DNA of 64,000 bases from JAWXUU01 sp044426085 (lineage in GTDB: Bacteria > Bacillota > Clostridia > Christensenellales > CAMQZB01): NCBI GenBank assembly GCA_044426085.1, contig JAWXUU010000011.1:7677-71676 (forward strand), in the 5' to 3' direction. Numbering within the stretch: the first letter of the stretch is position 1; the number at the start of each line of letters is the position of its first letter. The translations under genes were made by a program, and so were the position numbers. Below are positions 1 to 8,467 of this stretch, piece after piece. Under the pieces are notes generated by a model. It did not search any database. It worked only from the letters and a program-made list of their open reading frames with translations, and was not told the DNA's origin.

Positions 1-47
1 TGGCGACGAAGTCGCCACGGGCAATTTATGAGTGGGGCGAATGGGAA

Positions 48-161
48 GAGTGGATAGAATTTGTGTTTAGGCAAGGAAAATGCTGAAAGGGAGGGCGCGT
101 ACTCATGTACGTAACCGACCGAAGGCATTTGACACAGCATAAACGCAAATTATATCCACTC
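48..161. repeat. MITE-like inverted-repeat element, family 2 copy 1
   Basis: The outer arms (48-70 and 139-161) are imperfect inverted repeats beginning GAGTGGATA and ending TATCCACTC. They enclose a centre with GGGAGGGCGCGTAC...GTACGTAACC. A related centre in inverted orientation lies inside a similar hairpin at 19291-19414. There is no coding potential. It is probably a non-autonomous mobile repeat or a structured intergenic RNA element. Confidence 0.5.
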
Positions 162-339
162 TTTTGGTTTGTTTGCACAAGCGTTGCTTTTGTACGGCGT
201 GGGAACTTTGTTTTAGTGTTTTGGCTTGTTATACGTTGACTTTTTGTGTTAAATAATGATATACTTTTGGCATAATCAAATAAGGGGAAACTCAGGTGGC
301 TATTAACATTGAGAATCATGATGTAGCAAGCAAGGTAAA

Positions 340-864
340 GTGAAAGAAGAGCCACAAGTTTCTGTTGAAGGTAGTAAAGTGAAAAAAGAAAAAATTAAAA
401 AAGAAAAAACTAAAAAAGAAAAAACTAAAAAAGAAAAAGTTAATAAAGAAAAAGTTGAAAAATCCAAAGGTGCGGACAAATTAACTGTCGGCAATTTTAT
501 CAGCGAGATGGATTCAAAATTTGAAAAATTCGCGTTTGGTGGTGTTGCGGGCAAGCTTAAGGTTGTTTCGAAAGTGCTTATGTATTTGTTTATTTTGTTC
601 GGATTTTTCGGGCTTATTTTGACAGCTATGCTAACTTCAAGCTTGGGCGTTGTTGGTGTTTTAGTGGCGCTGTTTTTGGTGTGTGTATTTATTTTTGTGG
701 GGTACACAATTTCCGCATTGCTTTATGGTTTTGGGCATGCGATTGAAAATTCTGAAAAGTCGAAATCAGACTTAGGCAGTGTGATTTTGCAAAGCGCAAC
801 CACTGCTCAGATTCAAAAACAAGACGCAGAAATCCAAATCGATAACGAGTTCCCAGAATTTTAG
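340..864 (+). CDS. Lys/Glu-rich membrane protein of unknown function
   Basis: The predicted protein has 174 aa. The first ~40 residues are a highly charged KKEK-type repeat, followed by a soluble stretch. Two adjacent hydrophobic segments lie at about residues 80-135, and a polar tail follows. The start taken is GTG at 340. It overlaps by four bases the stop of a 15-codon reading frame beginning GTG at 296, so the N-terminus may be translationally coupled or an old frameshift may separate the two. The next gene starts 8 bases downstream, so the two probably form an operon. No family is recognised. Confidence 0.6.
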   Translation: MKEEPQVSVEGSKVKKEKIKKEKTKKEKTKKEKVNKEKVEKSKGADKLTVGNFISEMDSKFEKFAFGGVAGKLKVVSKVLMYLFILFGFFGLILTAMLTSSLGVVGVLVALFLVCVFIFVGYTISALLYGFGHAIENSEKSKSDLGSVILQSATTAQIQKQDAEIQIDNEFPEF

Positions 865-872
865 AGGTTATA

Positions 873-2972
873 ATGAAATACGAGATTATAAAGGCGACGG
901 ATAATAAAACCTTTATGCTTGATTGTCCCATTCAGCTTATCAAAAGCATGGTGACAAGGGAAGCAGAAACGGGGATTTATTATTTAAACGTGAGATATTT
1001 CAGCATGGCAGAAAAGGATATCCAAACTGTCTGTTTGAAGTTGAGCGTGAAATCTAAGGGCGCTATCAAAATCAATTCTACATATATCTTCCAGCCAAAA
1101 AACGGCAGTGGAATGATTCAAAACGATAAACCGCACCCATTTTATTTGGGTGAATATAAAGATGTCGATTTTTTTGTTTCAAAGATAATTTTCACCGATG
1201 GTTCGCAGTGGCTTGGTTCTTCCAAACCGCAGTATTCCGACGTGCCGGAAAAAGCTGACATCGCAAAATACGATAAATATAAATATCACATTGATAAGAA
1301 GTTCCAAGGCGTGAATGTCAAATATGCCTTTTCAGAAAACGCACATTTGTGGCGTTGCGTTTGTGGCTGTGTAAACCAAAACAAGCAGTGTTTTTCTTGC
1401 GGTTGCGACGGGCTTGAAACGCGCAATTTCTTTGATGCCGAAAGGTTAGAGCGTGAATACAGCTGGTGGCAAGAAAAGCTTGCGTGCGACGAAAGCATGG
1501 TGTCAGAACTTGAAACGTTGCAAGAAACAAAGCGTTATTCTGAAATTTTCGACGCGCAAATAAGAAAGACAAAATCACAAAGCTCAAAAGATGTCGCAGA
1601 TGCTATTGTCACAATCAACGAGATATATAACGAAGAAAACTTCCTAAAAAAAGTGCAAGCGGAAGAACTTTTGGCGCGTGCAAATGCCAAGTTTGAAGAA
1701 CGAAAAGAAGCTGAGTGGGGTCAAAGACATTGGATGGCTTCAATCCAAAACAAACTTGCGGAAGAAAAACGTATCAAACAAATCAAAACAGCAAAAAGAA
1801 ACAAAGTGACAGCGATTATATCAACAACTGTCCTATCCATTTGCGTAATTGCAGTGTCGCTTTTCTATGCGATGACCAACTATGTCATTCCAGAATGGCA
1901 ATACACAAGCGGTATGGAAAGTTTCAACAATCAGCAATATTCCGAGGCTATCGACATTTTCACCGAGCTTGGCGAATATGAAGATTCGTCCGATATGGTG
2001 CTGGAAAGCTGGTATCAAATGGCGGTCGATTATATCGAATCAGATGATTATAACAGCGCAAGAAACGTGTTCCTCACGATTTCAGAATATAAAAACTCTG
2101 CAGTATATTTGGTGATTGCCGATAAAATGGAAGGTGAAGATTATCTTTCTCAAGGCAGGTTTGAAGACGCACTTGAAATGTTCGCACTCGTTGCGGATGA
2201 AGATGGTGTTGCGCTTATGCAAGATGAATGTTATTATGGGCTTGCGCTTGCCGCTTTCAATTCTGATGATATAGACACCGCTCTTGAAATGTTCTTGCTT
2301 GCCAATGAATACAGCAATTCGGAAGATTACATCGTCAGCATCATCAAAACAAAAGCCGACGCGTATTATCAAGCGGGTGATTATGCAAACCTTATCACTC
2401 TTCTTGAATTCAGAACGGATGATTTTGTTGCTACCTACCTTGCTGAAGTTGTTCCGATATACGAAAGCTATGCTCAAGCATATTATGACAACGGTGATTA
2501 TGCAACGTCAAAAACAATGTATCTTATTTTGGCAAACGTGACTGATTATCTCGGCTCAACGGCGAGCAATCGTGTTGTGGCATACCCAGTGTTCTGCGAT
2601 GCGAGAATGTACGCAAACAACTATGATGAAGTTGTCAAGGTGTTTGATTTGAGCTACGAATCGTTCGACGTTATCGAAGATGTTCAAGGCTATATGGTTC
2701 AATTCCTTGCTGAATATAAATGGGTGACTTATGCCGGCACATCAACAGACAGCAGTGATTCAACAACCGATCGTTATATCAGCGTGGATGAAGATGGCTA
2801 CGCAACATATTCTATGCAATCTTCAACATCAGGCAGTGGCGACTTGACATATTATGACGGCATGCTTTATGTGGATGGCGAAAAATTGTTCGAAATGCGT
2901 ATCACAAGCTACAGCAGTATCGTGTTCACAATCAGCAAAACTGAATATGTTTATGCAAGAACAAACGGATAA
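873..2972 (+). CDS. Zinc-ribbon, single-pass membrane protein with TPR-like repeats
   Basis: The protein has 699 aa and starts at ATG 873 behind GAGGTTATA. In order it has an unknown N-terminal domain (about 1-150), a Cys cluster CVCGC...CFSCGC near residue 165 that looks like a zinc ribbon, a charged coiled-coil region, one transmembrane segment near 312-334, and an extracytoplasmic part of repeated Y/A/E/F-rich helices (about 345-620) typical of tetratricopeptide repeats. A small Ser/Thr-rich C-terminal domain follows. The layout suggests cytoplasmic metal binding coupled to external protein interaction. It forms an operon with the preceding Lys-rich membrane protein. The function is unknown. 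Confidence 0.75.
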   Translation: MKYEIIKATDNKTFMLDCPIQLIKSMVTREAETGIYYLNVRYFSMAEKDIQTVCLKLSVKSKGAIKINSTYIFQPKNGSGMIQNDKPHPFYLGEYKDVDFFVSKIIFTDGSQWLGSSKPQYSDVPEKADIAKYDKYKYHIDKKFQGVNVKYAFSENAHLWRCVCGCVNQNKQCFSCGCDGLETRNFFDAERLEREYSWWQEKLACDESMVSELETLQETKRYSEIFDAQIRKTKSQSSKDVADAIVTINEIYNEENFLKKVQAEELLARANAKFEERKEAEWGQRHWMASIQNKLAEEKRIKQIKTAKRNKVTAIISTTVLSICVIAVSLFYAMTNYVIPEWQYTSGMESFNNQQYSEAIDIFTELGEYEDSSDMVLESWYQMAVDYIESDDYNSARNVFLTISEYKNSAVYLVIADKMEGEDYLSQGRFEDALEMFALVADEDGVALMQDECYYGLALAAFNSDDIDTALEMFLLANEYSNSEDYIVSIIKTKADAYYQAGDYANLITLLEFRTDDFVATYLAEVVPIYESYAQAYYDNGDYATSKTMYLILANVTDYLGSTASNRVVAYPVFCDARMYANNYDEVVKVFDLSYESFDVIEDVQGYMVQFLAEYKWVTYAGTSTDSSDSTTDRYISVDEDGYATYSMQSSTSGSGDLTYYDGMLYVDGEKLFEMRITSYSSIVFTISKTEYVYARTNG

Positions 2973-3075
2973 ATTATTATAAAACATAAAAGTGGAAACT
3001 TAAAAATAAAGCTTAAAATGAAAGCTTGAAACTTGAAAATAAAGGTTTAAACAAAAGTTGAAACTTGAAAAAATA

Positions 3076-3110
3076 AAAACTGCGAAAGTCAAAAAAACTT
3101 TCGCAGTTTT
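3076..3110 (-). terminator. Bidirectional terminator overlapping the end of sigF
   Basis: AAAACTGCGAAAG pairs with CTTTCGCAGTTTT around an A-rich loop, with T-runs on both sides. The left arm begins inside the sigF stop region, so the last sigF codons form part of the hairpin. It can end both the minus-strand sigF operon and the plus-strand 873-2972 gene. Confidence 0.8.
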
Positions 3111-3808
3111 TGCATTATTTTGGATTCTATGCGGGAAATTTGCACTTGCGACACTCCGAAGTGCACGGCGATTTCGCCTTGTGTTTTATCGTGGAAATAT
3201 CGCATAAACAGGATTTTTTGTTCCCTTTCATCAAGTGTTTTGATTGCGTCTTTAAGTGCGATTTTATTTAGCATTTTTTCGGGGGAAAGTTTGCCTTCTA
3301 TCTTTTCGATATACATTCTTGAATTGCCCGAAGCGCTGTCTGGCTTGTCGAACAGCGAAAGCGTGCCACGCGCCGATTGAACCGCCAAAACAACATCAGC
3401 TTGCTCGCATTCTAGGGCGGTTGCAATTTCGGATATTGTGGGTTCGTTTTGGTGAATTTTGCGATAGTCGTCGGAAAATTTAGCGACTTTATAATAAAGA
3501 ACTTTTATCGAGCGGGAAATTTTGATGTTGCCGTCGTCACGCATAAATCGCTTGATTTCGCCGAGAATCATGGGCACTGCATAAGTGGAAAACATCACGC
3601 CAAACGCGGGGTCAAACCCCTTTATTGCTTTCAAAAACCCCACGCATCCAAGCTGAAACAAATCGTCATAATCAACACCTTTGGCAAGGTATCTGCGAAC
3701 AAGGCTTTTGATAAGCGGATAGTTGTGAAAAAGCAGTTTTTCCTTGGCACTTTCGTCGCCGTTCTGAGCCGTATTTATCAACTTCAGGGTCTCTTCGTGT
3801 GACAGCAT
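3089..3808 (-). CDS. sigF: RNA polymerase sigma-F (forespore-specific)
   Basis: The protein has 239 aa, the usual size for sigma-F. Region 2 motifs are clear: DYDDLFQLGCVGFLKAIKGFD, then FSTYAVPMILGEIKRF. Region 3 is at about residues 110-160, and region 4 ends with an HTH reading TQGEIAVHFGVSQVQISR. The start is ATG 3808 behind TAAGGAGGG. It is the last gene of spoIIAA-spoIIAB-sigF, the operon that starts compartment-specific transcription in the forespore. Sigma-F is held inactive by SpoIIAB and released by unphosphorylated SpoIIAA. Confidence 0.95.
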   Translation of the reverse strand: MLSHEETLKLINTAQNGDESAKEKLLFHNYPLIKSLVRRYLAKGVDYDDLFQLGCVGFLKAIKGFDPAFGVMFSTYAVPMILGEIKRFMRDDGNIKISRSIKVLYYKVAKFSDDYRKIHQNEPTISEIATALECEQADVVLAVQSARGTLSLFDKPDSASGNSRMYIEKIEGKLSPEKMLNKIALKDAIKTLDEREQKILFMRYFHDKTQGEIAVHFGVSQVQISRIESKIMQKLRKFF

Positions 3809-3851
3809 GGCTATCCCTCCTTAAATTTATGTAGTGCCTTGAAAGGTAGGT

Positions 3852-4262
3852 TCAAAATTGCTTTTTGATTTTAACAAGAAGCCCAACCTCGCAGTTTTCA
3901 ACAGTCATTTCGTCGGTAAGGGCGGAAATCAGCGTGAAGCCAAGCCCTGCGCGCTCTTCGTTTTCTTTAGTGGTGAAAAACGGCTGTGTCGCCTTTTTTA
4001 TATCGGGAATTCCGCACCCAAAATCGCGAATAGATATTTCCATCAAGCGGTCGCAAACGGAGCAATCAAGGTGAATTTCTCCGCCGTTTTTGTGGTATGC
4101 GTGAACAACGCAATTTGTGACTGCTTCGGAAATCGCCGTTTTGATATCGGAAATCTGTTCAAGGGTTGGCGAAAGTGGAAGTGCGAAAGTTGCGACAACA
4201 TTGCGAAGAAAACTCTCGTTTTCAGATATGGCATCGGTTTTTATGTGAAAATTATTTTGCAT
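3852..4262 (-). CDS. spoIIAB: Anti-sigma-F factor, serine kinase SpoIIAB
   Basis: The protein has 136 aa from ATG 4262, chosen because TTTAGGAGAGATACC lies just upstream; a longer in-frame extension lacks such a site. GHKL ATPase motifs are present: the N-box region AISEAVTNCVVHAY, DFGCGIPDIKKA, and a later glycine box near ERAGLGFTLI. In the known pathway it binds sigma-F and phosphorylates SpoIIAA on serine. It sits between spoIIAA and sigF in the conserved order. Confidence 0.93.
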   Translation of the reverse strand: MQNNFHIKTDAISENESFLRNVVATFALPLSPTLEQISDIKTAISEAVTNCVVHAYHKNGGEIHLDCSVCDRLMEISIRDFGCGIPDIKKATQPFFTTKENEERAGLGFTLISALTDEMTVENCEVGLLVKIKKQF

Positions 4263-4272
4263 GGTATCTCTC

Positions 4273-4578
4273 CTAAATCTTTGGCATAATCTCATACAGC
4301 CCCGTGGTTTTCATGATTTTATCCATCTGTGGCTGTGGGTTGCGAATATAAAGCGGTGTTTTATTGCGTGATAAAAGCTTGAATCTGCCAATAAAAAGCC
4401 CAATCCCTGTGGAATCGGCAAAAGCAAGCTGGGATAGGTCAAAAATCACCTTCTGAAAATGCGTGGAAACAATCACGGCATCAATTTTGTCCCGAACAAG
4501 CCCCGCGGCATATTCATCCAGTTCGCCGTTAAACCAGAAAATCAAGTCGGAATCTATTATCTGATATTTAATTTGCAT
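4273..4578 (-). CDS. spoIIAA: Anti-anti-sigma factor SpoIIAA (STAS domain)
   Basis: The protein has 101 aa and covers a single STAS domain. The phosphorylatable serine lies in FADSTGIGLFIGR, the conserved DSTG motif. The start is ATG 4578 behind CAAGGAGGG. Dephosphorylated SpoIIAA displaces sigma-F from SpoIIAB. Only 10 bases separate its stop from the spoIIAB start, so the two are cotranscribed and probably coupled. Confidence 0.93.
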   Translation of the reverse strand: MQIKYQIIDSDLIFWFNGELDEYAAGLVRDKIDAVIVSTHFQKVIFDLSQLAFADSTGIGLFIGRFKLLSRNKTPLYIRNPQPQMDKIMKTTGLYEIMPKI

Positions 4579-4666
4579 GTGAAACCCTCCTTGGTTTATT
4601 ATATTAGAAATAACAAATAAAAGTGGTAGAGTTTTTGACGAAAAAAGGGGCAACGCGAAGCGTTGC

Positions 4667-4852
4667 AATTAAAAATTAAAAATTGAAAATTAAAAATTGT
4701 GGTAATGCACTCGCCTTCGGCTCGTGCTTTTCAATTATATTTGTAATCAATGGTAGGAACGTAACTATTTAATAGGAGCGTTCCTTTTTTTTTGTATCCA
4801 AATATAATTGAGTGCACGAGCAACGCGAGTGCCTACCACAATTTTTAATTAT
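4667..4852. repeat. MITE-like hairpin repeat, family 1 copy 1
   Basis: Flanking AAAAATT-type A/T repeats enclose inner inverted repeats GTGGTAATGCACTCG and CGAGTGCCTACCAC. A central hairpin carries GGAACG...CGTTCC followed by T8. Related copies lie at 21669-21869 and 29350-29570. It is non-coding. Confidence 0.75.
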
Positions 4853-4949
4853 CAAAGCTTGAAAAATTTTTGTATCTAGAAACCCTACGCTTTCCCCTCT
4901 AAAAAATCCGCTTTGTACTAAAAAAGTTTAAAAAACATGCAAAAAACTC

Positions 4950-4979
4950 TTGACTTTATATTGGTATATTTGATATTAT
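4950..4979 (+). promoter_or_regulatory. Candidate sigma-A promoter upstream of the tRNA cluster
   Basis: TTGACT (4950-4955) is followed after 18 bases by TATTAT (4974-4979). A short hairpin, AAACGAC...GTCGTTT, lies just downstream at about 4999-5024. No gene starts before the second promoter at 5077, so it may add a leader to the tRNA transcript or make a small RNA. Confidence 0.45.
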
Positions 4980-5076
4980 ATTAATGCTCACCAAAAGGAA
5001 ACGACGCGGTGACAGAGTCGTTTGCTATAAGAGATAAATAAAACTTAAAGTTTTTTTAGAAAGTTTGCCAAAACGC

Positions 5077-5106
5077 TTGACAACTAATAGTGATTTGTAG
5101 TAAAAT
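5077..5106 (+). promoter_or_regulatory. tRNA operon promoter
   Basis: TTGACA (5077-5082), an 18-base spacer, and TAAAAT (5101-5106) stand 34 bases before tRNA-Pro. The other tRNA cluster has the same TTGACA-18-TAAAAT arrangement at 30961-30990. Confidence 0.65.
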
Positions 5107-5139
5107 GCAATAGCGTTGTGAGTCAGATATGACACATTT

Positions 5140-5216
5140 CGGGGTGTAGCGCAGTTTGGTAGCGCACGTGGTTTGGGACCATGGGGCCGAAGGTTCGAAT
5201 CCTTTCACCCCGACCA
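5140..5216 (+). tRNA. tRNA-Pro(TGG)
   Basis: A cloverleaf with acceptor CGGGGTG/CACCCCG, anticodon TGG in TTTGGGA, T-loop GGTTCGAATCC and encoded CCA. It is the first of six tRNAs. Confidence 0.95.
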
Positions 5217-5229
5217 CAACAAACTTTAA

Positions 5230-5306
5230 GGGCCTTTAGCTCAGTTGGTTAGAGCGGTCGGCTCATAACCGATTGGTCAGGGGTTCAAGTCCCTTAAGGC
5301 CCACCA
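5230..5306 (+). tRNA. tRNA with CAT anticodon (probably Ile2, otherwise Met)
   Basis: Acceptor GGGCCTT/AAGGCCC with encoded CCA. The anticodon stem-loop GGCTCATAACC, with AA after the anticodon, resembles lysidine-modified tRNA-Ile2 more than elongator Met. No formal classification was possible. Confidence 0.85.
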
Positions 5307-5345
5307 ATAACAACTTAATACCGTTTTCCAATGGGTAAAAAGCAT

Positions 5346-5422
5346 GGCCTGGTAGTTCAGATGGTTAGAACGCTAGCCTGTCACGCTAGAGGTCGAGAGT
5401 TCGAGTCTCTTCCAGGTCGCCA
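5346..5422 (+). tRNA. tRNA-Asp(GTC)
   Basis: Acceptor GGCCTGG/CCAGGTC, anticodon GTC in CCTGTCACG, discriminator G and encoded CCA. Confidence 0.95.
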
Positions 5423-5428
5423 TTTTTT

Positions 5429-5504
5429 GCCCCGGTAGCTCAGTCGGTAGAGCAGTAGACTGAAAATCTACGTGTCGGTGGTTCGATTCCGCCCCGGGGC
5501 ACCA
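5429..5504 (+). tRNA. tRNA-Phe(GAA)
   Basis: Acceptor GCCCCGG/CCGGGGC, anticodon GAA in ACTGAAAAT, T-loop GGTTCGATTCC and encoded CCA. Confidence 0.95.
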
Positions 5505-5545
5505 TTTGGAAAAACAAAACAATGAAAAGGCAATAAGGCAAATAT

Positions 5546-5622
5546 GCTGGTGTAGCTCAACTAGGCAGAGCAACTGACTTGTAATCAGTAGGTTGCGGGT
5601 TCGATTCCCATCACCAGCTCCA
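5546..5622 (+). tRNA. tRNA-Thr(TGT)
   Basis: Acceptor GCTGGTG/CACCAGC, anticodon loop CTTGTAA giving TGT, and encoded CCA. Confidence 0.95.
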
Positions 5623-5662
5623 TTGAAATTTTAGGATTTAGCAATAAATCCTAAAACCATAT

Positions 5663-5752
<90 letters not shown>

Positions 5753-5786
5753 AGCATTAAATCTAACGATTTAGTGCTTTTTTTAT
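5753..5786 (+). terminator. Terminator after tRNA-Tyr (phage-side)
   Basis: AAGCATTAAATC and GATTTAGTGCTT pair around TAAC and are followed by T7. The chromosomal equivalent beyond attR has a different stem (AGAACTAAGT / ACTTAGTTCT, 18765-18793), so the prophage carries its own replacement terminator. Confidence 0.8.
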
Positions 5787-5856
5787 GTATTTTTATCGAA
5801 AATCACTGCTTTTTCCTATTAAATAAATAGGATCACGTTTATAACGCTTTTTTTGT

Positions 5857-5877
5857 GGGTAAGTTTTTGGGTAAGTT
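5857..5877. repeat. Tandem arm-type repeats at the left end of prophage 1
   Basis: Two copies of GGGTAAGTT (5857-5865 and 5869-5877) lie 12 bp apart at the stop codon of the integrase gene. A third copy stands at the right end (18651-18659). The position and spacing suggest arm-type sites for the integrase N-terminal domain. Confidence 0.55.
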
Positions 5878-6980
5878 CAGACCATTTTTTCTGCCTGTTC
5901 ATATTCAAAATCATCCCTAACTTTCGTGTATACATTCATGGTCATATCTATCTTGCTGTGCCCCATCCACTTCTGCACAACCTTTGCTGGTATTCCTTTT
6001 TCGTGGCAAATAGTCGCAAATGTCGTTCTTAAATCCTTTAGCGTTTTGTCTGGGATAATAAGATGAAAATGCTTCAGCATTGTCCGCATATTCAACTTTT
6101 CAAAAACTCTATCTTCCAGAACTTCGCCATCTGGGAAAAGCTTCTCCACGTTGGGGAACAGTGGAACAGTCCGCCTTGCGCCTTTGGTCTTAGTTCCACG
6201 CAAGTATATTGTCCTTTTCTCTCTGTCTATATCCGACATTCGCAACCGCAAGCCTTCACCAGCGCGCGCGCCGGTGAAAAGGCAAAATAAAAAATATCTG
6301 TTTTCAAGAACGTTAGTGTCAAGATTAAGCAGCTGCTGTATCTGATCTTGAGAAAGATATTCCGACTTGATTTCTGCCAGTGGCGCTATTGTCAAACCTT
6401 CAGCAACATTTTCTTTGATGTGCTTGTTTCTTATTGCGCATTTGAAAATATCACTAATATAATATTTAAGTTTCTTCTGTGAAGTGTGTCCAGCTTTCAT
6501 GCTGTTGATGCATTGTTGGATGTCCTTATGTGTGACTTTGCGCAGCTCCTTATTTTCCAGTGTTGGATATAAGCTGATTGTGACCAGTGATTTTATATTG
6601 GATAATGTTTTGGGCGTTATCTTGCCTTCTTTATAAAGTTCCAGATATTCCTCAAACCATTCTCCGAAAGTGATTTTCTTTTTTTGTTGTATTTCTTTTT
6701 TCTCGGTTTTGTTTTCATCCCTCCATTTTTTAAATTTTTTGTTGACTTCGAGCTTTGTCTTTCCGTAAATTGATTTTGAAACGCCATCTTGGCGAACTCT
6801 CAGCTCATACGTTCCGTTCGCTCGTGTTCTTATTTTAGCTTTTGTCATGTCTGATATCTCCTTTTCGATTTCAGCACATCCCATAGCTTGCCCACTCTGT
6901 TCTCGCTCTTTCGTATACTCCATGAGTATAGTTGTAAGCTTCAGTATCTCTTCTAACATCCTCTTTTGAAAATTGTCCAT
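5877..6980 (-). CDS. int: Tyrosine recombinase / phage integrase
   Basis: The protein has 367 aa from ATG 6980, behind AATAAGGAGGGTC. Order: an N-terminal helical segment (1-45), an AP2-like arm-binding domain with TYELRVRQDGVSKSIYGKT (about 50-80), a SAM-like core-binding domain (about 105-195), and the catalytic domain. Catalytic features are Arg in LFTGARAGEGLRL, DLRTTFAT as box II (the usual His before Arg is changed), MGHSKIDMT, and the nucleophile Tyr in NVYTKV. It catalyses integration at tRNA-Tyr, whose att site lies about 130 bp beyond the gene. It is homologous to the prophage 2 integrase and to the remnant at 45378-45527. Confidence 0.93.
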   Translation of the reverse strand: MDNFQKRMLEEILKLTTILMEYTKEREQSGQAMGCAEIEKEISDMTKAKIRTRANGTYELRVRQDGVSKSIYGKTKLEVNKKFKKWRDENKTEKKEIQQKKKITFGEWFEEYLELYKEGKITPKTLSNIKSLVTISLYPTLENKELRKVTHKDIQQCINSMKAGHTSQKKLKYYISDIFKCAIRNKHIKENVAEGLTIAPLAEIKSEYLSQDQIQQLLNLDTNVLENRYFLFCLFTGARAGEGLRLRMSDIDREKRTIYLRGTKTKGARRTVPLFPNVEKLFPDGEVLEDRVFEKLNMRTMLKHFHLIIPDKTLKDLRTTFATICHEKGIPAKVVQKWMGHSKIDMTMNVYTKVRDDFEYEQAEKMV

Positions 6981-7088
6981 AAATATAGACCCTCCTTATT
7001 TGTCGTAAGGAAAGTCTACACTATATATTTTTTAAATATAAGTCTTGTCTTTTGAGTGAATATATAATAATATATTATATTATTATAT

Positions 7089-7889
7089 TTAGGTTTTTTC
7101 TTTAGGTCTTTTAATTATGTAGATAATTAACATTAATAGTATTGTGCATAAAAATGTTATAATCAAATATTGTAAACTCTGTAATTGTTTTTCTGCACTA
7201 TCTTTTATATAAAAATTATAGATGCCATTATTTCGCATATTAATATATTTTGTATAATAAATATAATAACCAAGAGAAGTAAAAACTGAACCCCAAGCTA
7301 TTAATAATATTATTTTTAGGAATATGCTTGAGTATAATATTTTTAAATTTGCAAAAATGCTAGGATATTCAAAAGATTCTGGTGATAACTCTTCTGTTGT
7401 ATCATTTTTTTCTTCAATTATTTGTTGAGTAGGTGGGATAATATCTGGTAACTCTTTATGTGTTGTTGGTTCTTCAGCTTGAATTTTTTTTATTTTTGAT
7501 TTTGTTGGTGCTGTTATTATGATTATTAATATAACTAAGTAAATTAGCGGGTGCATTGTTTTTACAAGTATAGGGTTATATTGTGATGCTAATGAGCCTA
7601 AAGCACTCGATGCTAGTAAGCTTATAGTTTCCAATGCGAGAATATCTTCATGTGTTGCAGTAAATAAATATCCATTTGATTGATGTGTTACTATAACAAA
7701 ATAATTTTCTCCTATTGGATTTTGGTAGTATTTTATTGATGATATGCCTGTAAGAGTATTTACTGCACTAGATAATGAATTAATGTTTATTGATGATGTA
7801 TCTGTTGTTATAAGCCCATAATCTGTTGATAGTATTTGGTAGTTAAATAGCATTATAAGAAATAATATTCCTATTGAAAATTTCTTCAT
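7089..7889 (-). CDS. Prophage-encoded membrane protein, unknown
   Basis: The protein has 266 aa: an N-terminal signal-like segment (1-20), an extracytoplasmic region to about 110, a transmembrane segment near 113-130, a Pro/Glu-rich cytoplasmic linker (about 135-180), then two further membrane segments (about 190-210 and 238-258). The gene is very AT-rich. It stands between repressor and integrase on the lysogenic strand, 9 bases after the repressor stop, so it should be expressed in the lysogen. Superinfection exclusion or host-surface change is a reasonable guess only. No counterpart exists in prophage 2. Confidence 0.65.
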   Translation of the reverse strand: MKKFSIGILFLIMLFNYQILSTDYGLITTDTSSININSLSSAVNTLTGISSIKYYQNPIGENYFVIVTHQSNGYLFTATHEDILALETISLLASSALGSLASQYNPILVKTMHPLIYLVILIIIITAPTKSKIKKIQAEEPTTHKELPDIIPPTQQIIEEKNDTTEELSPESFEYPSIFANLKILYSSIFLKIILLIAWGSVFTSLGYYIYYTKYINMRNNGIYNFYIKDSAEKQLQSLQYLIITFLCTILLMLIIYIIKRPKEKT

Positions 7890-7898
7890 AATATCACC

Positions 7899-8267
7899 TT
7901 ATTTATATCTTTGTTGTTGCTCTTCTAATATTGCTGCAGCTCTTCCAAGTAGCTTCCAGCGATACTCTTTTTCTAAAGCTTCCCAAAATTGCTTCATTTC
8001 TTCATCTTCACGTGAGAGTTTTTTAGGTTGTGTTTTATATTCAATTACACCAAAGTCATTTTCTCTTCCAATTAAAAAATCAGTTGTACAATTAAAAAAA
8101 ATCGCAATTTTCTCAAGATAATCTATTGTTGGCCTTTGATTTTTGTTGAACCAGCCATTTATTGTTGTGTATGGGATTTTACACTGTATGGATAATTGTC
8201 TTTGATTAATTTGGTTTTCAAACATTAATTCCTTTACTCTAATTGTAAATTTTTCTTGAACTTCCAT
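7899..8267 (-). CDS. Cro/CI-type HTH repressor of prophage 1
   Basis: The protein has 122 aa. HTH_3 domain at about residues 6-68, with RQLSIQCKIPYTTINGWFN as the helix-turn-helix and FLIGREND closing the domain; a helical C-terminal tail follows. It is divergent from the early operon, and the intervening 200 bases contain a promoter (8317-8345) overlapped by an ACATAC/GTATGT palindrome. It probably maintains lysogeny. The start is ATG 8267 with a weak upstream AAAAGG. Confidence 0.85.
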   Translation of the reverse strand: MEVQEKFTIRVKELMFENQINQRQLSIQCKIPYTTINGWFNKNQRPTIDYLEKIAIFFNCTTDFLIGRENDFGVIEYKTQPKKLSREDEEMKQFWEALEKEYRWKLLGRAAAILEEQQQRYK

Positions 8268-8316
8268 AATTTTACCTTTTTTGTTACATTATACTTTAGA
8301 TATACTTAAAAAGGTA

Positions 8317-8345
8317 TTGACATACGTAATTAAGTATGTTATTAT
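8317..8345 (+). promoter_or_regulatory. Early promoter and operator of prophage 1
   Basis: TTGACA (8317-8322), a 17-base spacer and TATTAT (8340-8345) face the early genes. The spacer contains the dyad ACATACGTAATTAAGTATGT (8320-8339). Related ATACTT half-sites lie at about 8290-8308, toward the repressor gene. The arrangement fits a CI-like switch. Confidence 0.65.
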
Positions 8346-8467
8346 ATATCTAATTCAGTATATATGTCTTAAACGGTATAATTTAATACACGTAGACTAA
8401 CACGCTGAAAAATGCGTTTAGAATAAAATTGTGATGCTTGGAAATGACAGCATCAAAGGAGATTAAA

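Noticed and set aside
4999..5024. AAACGAC/GTCGTTT hairpin as a riboswitch
   Set aside because: Too short and without conserved riboswitch blocks; noted only with the promoter.
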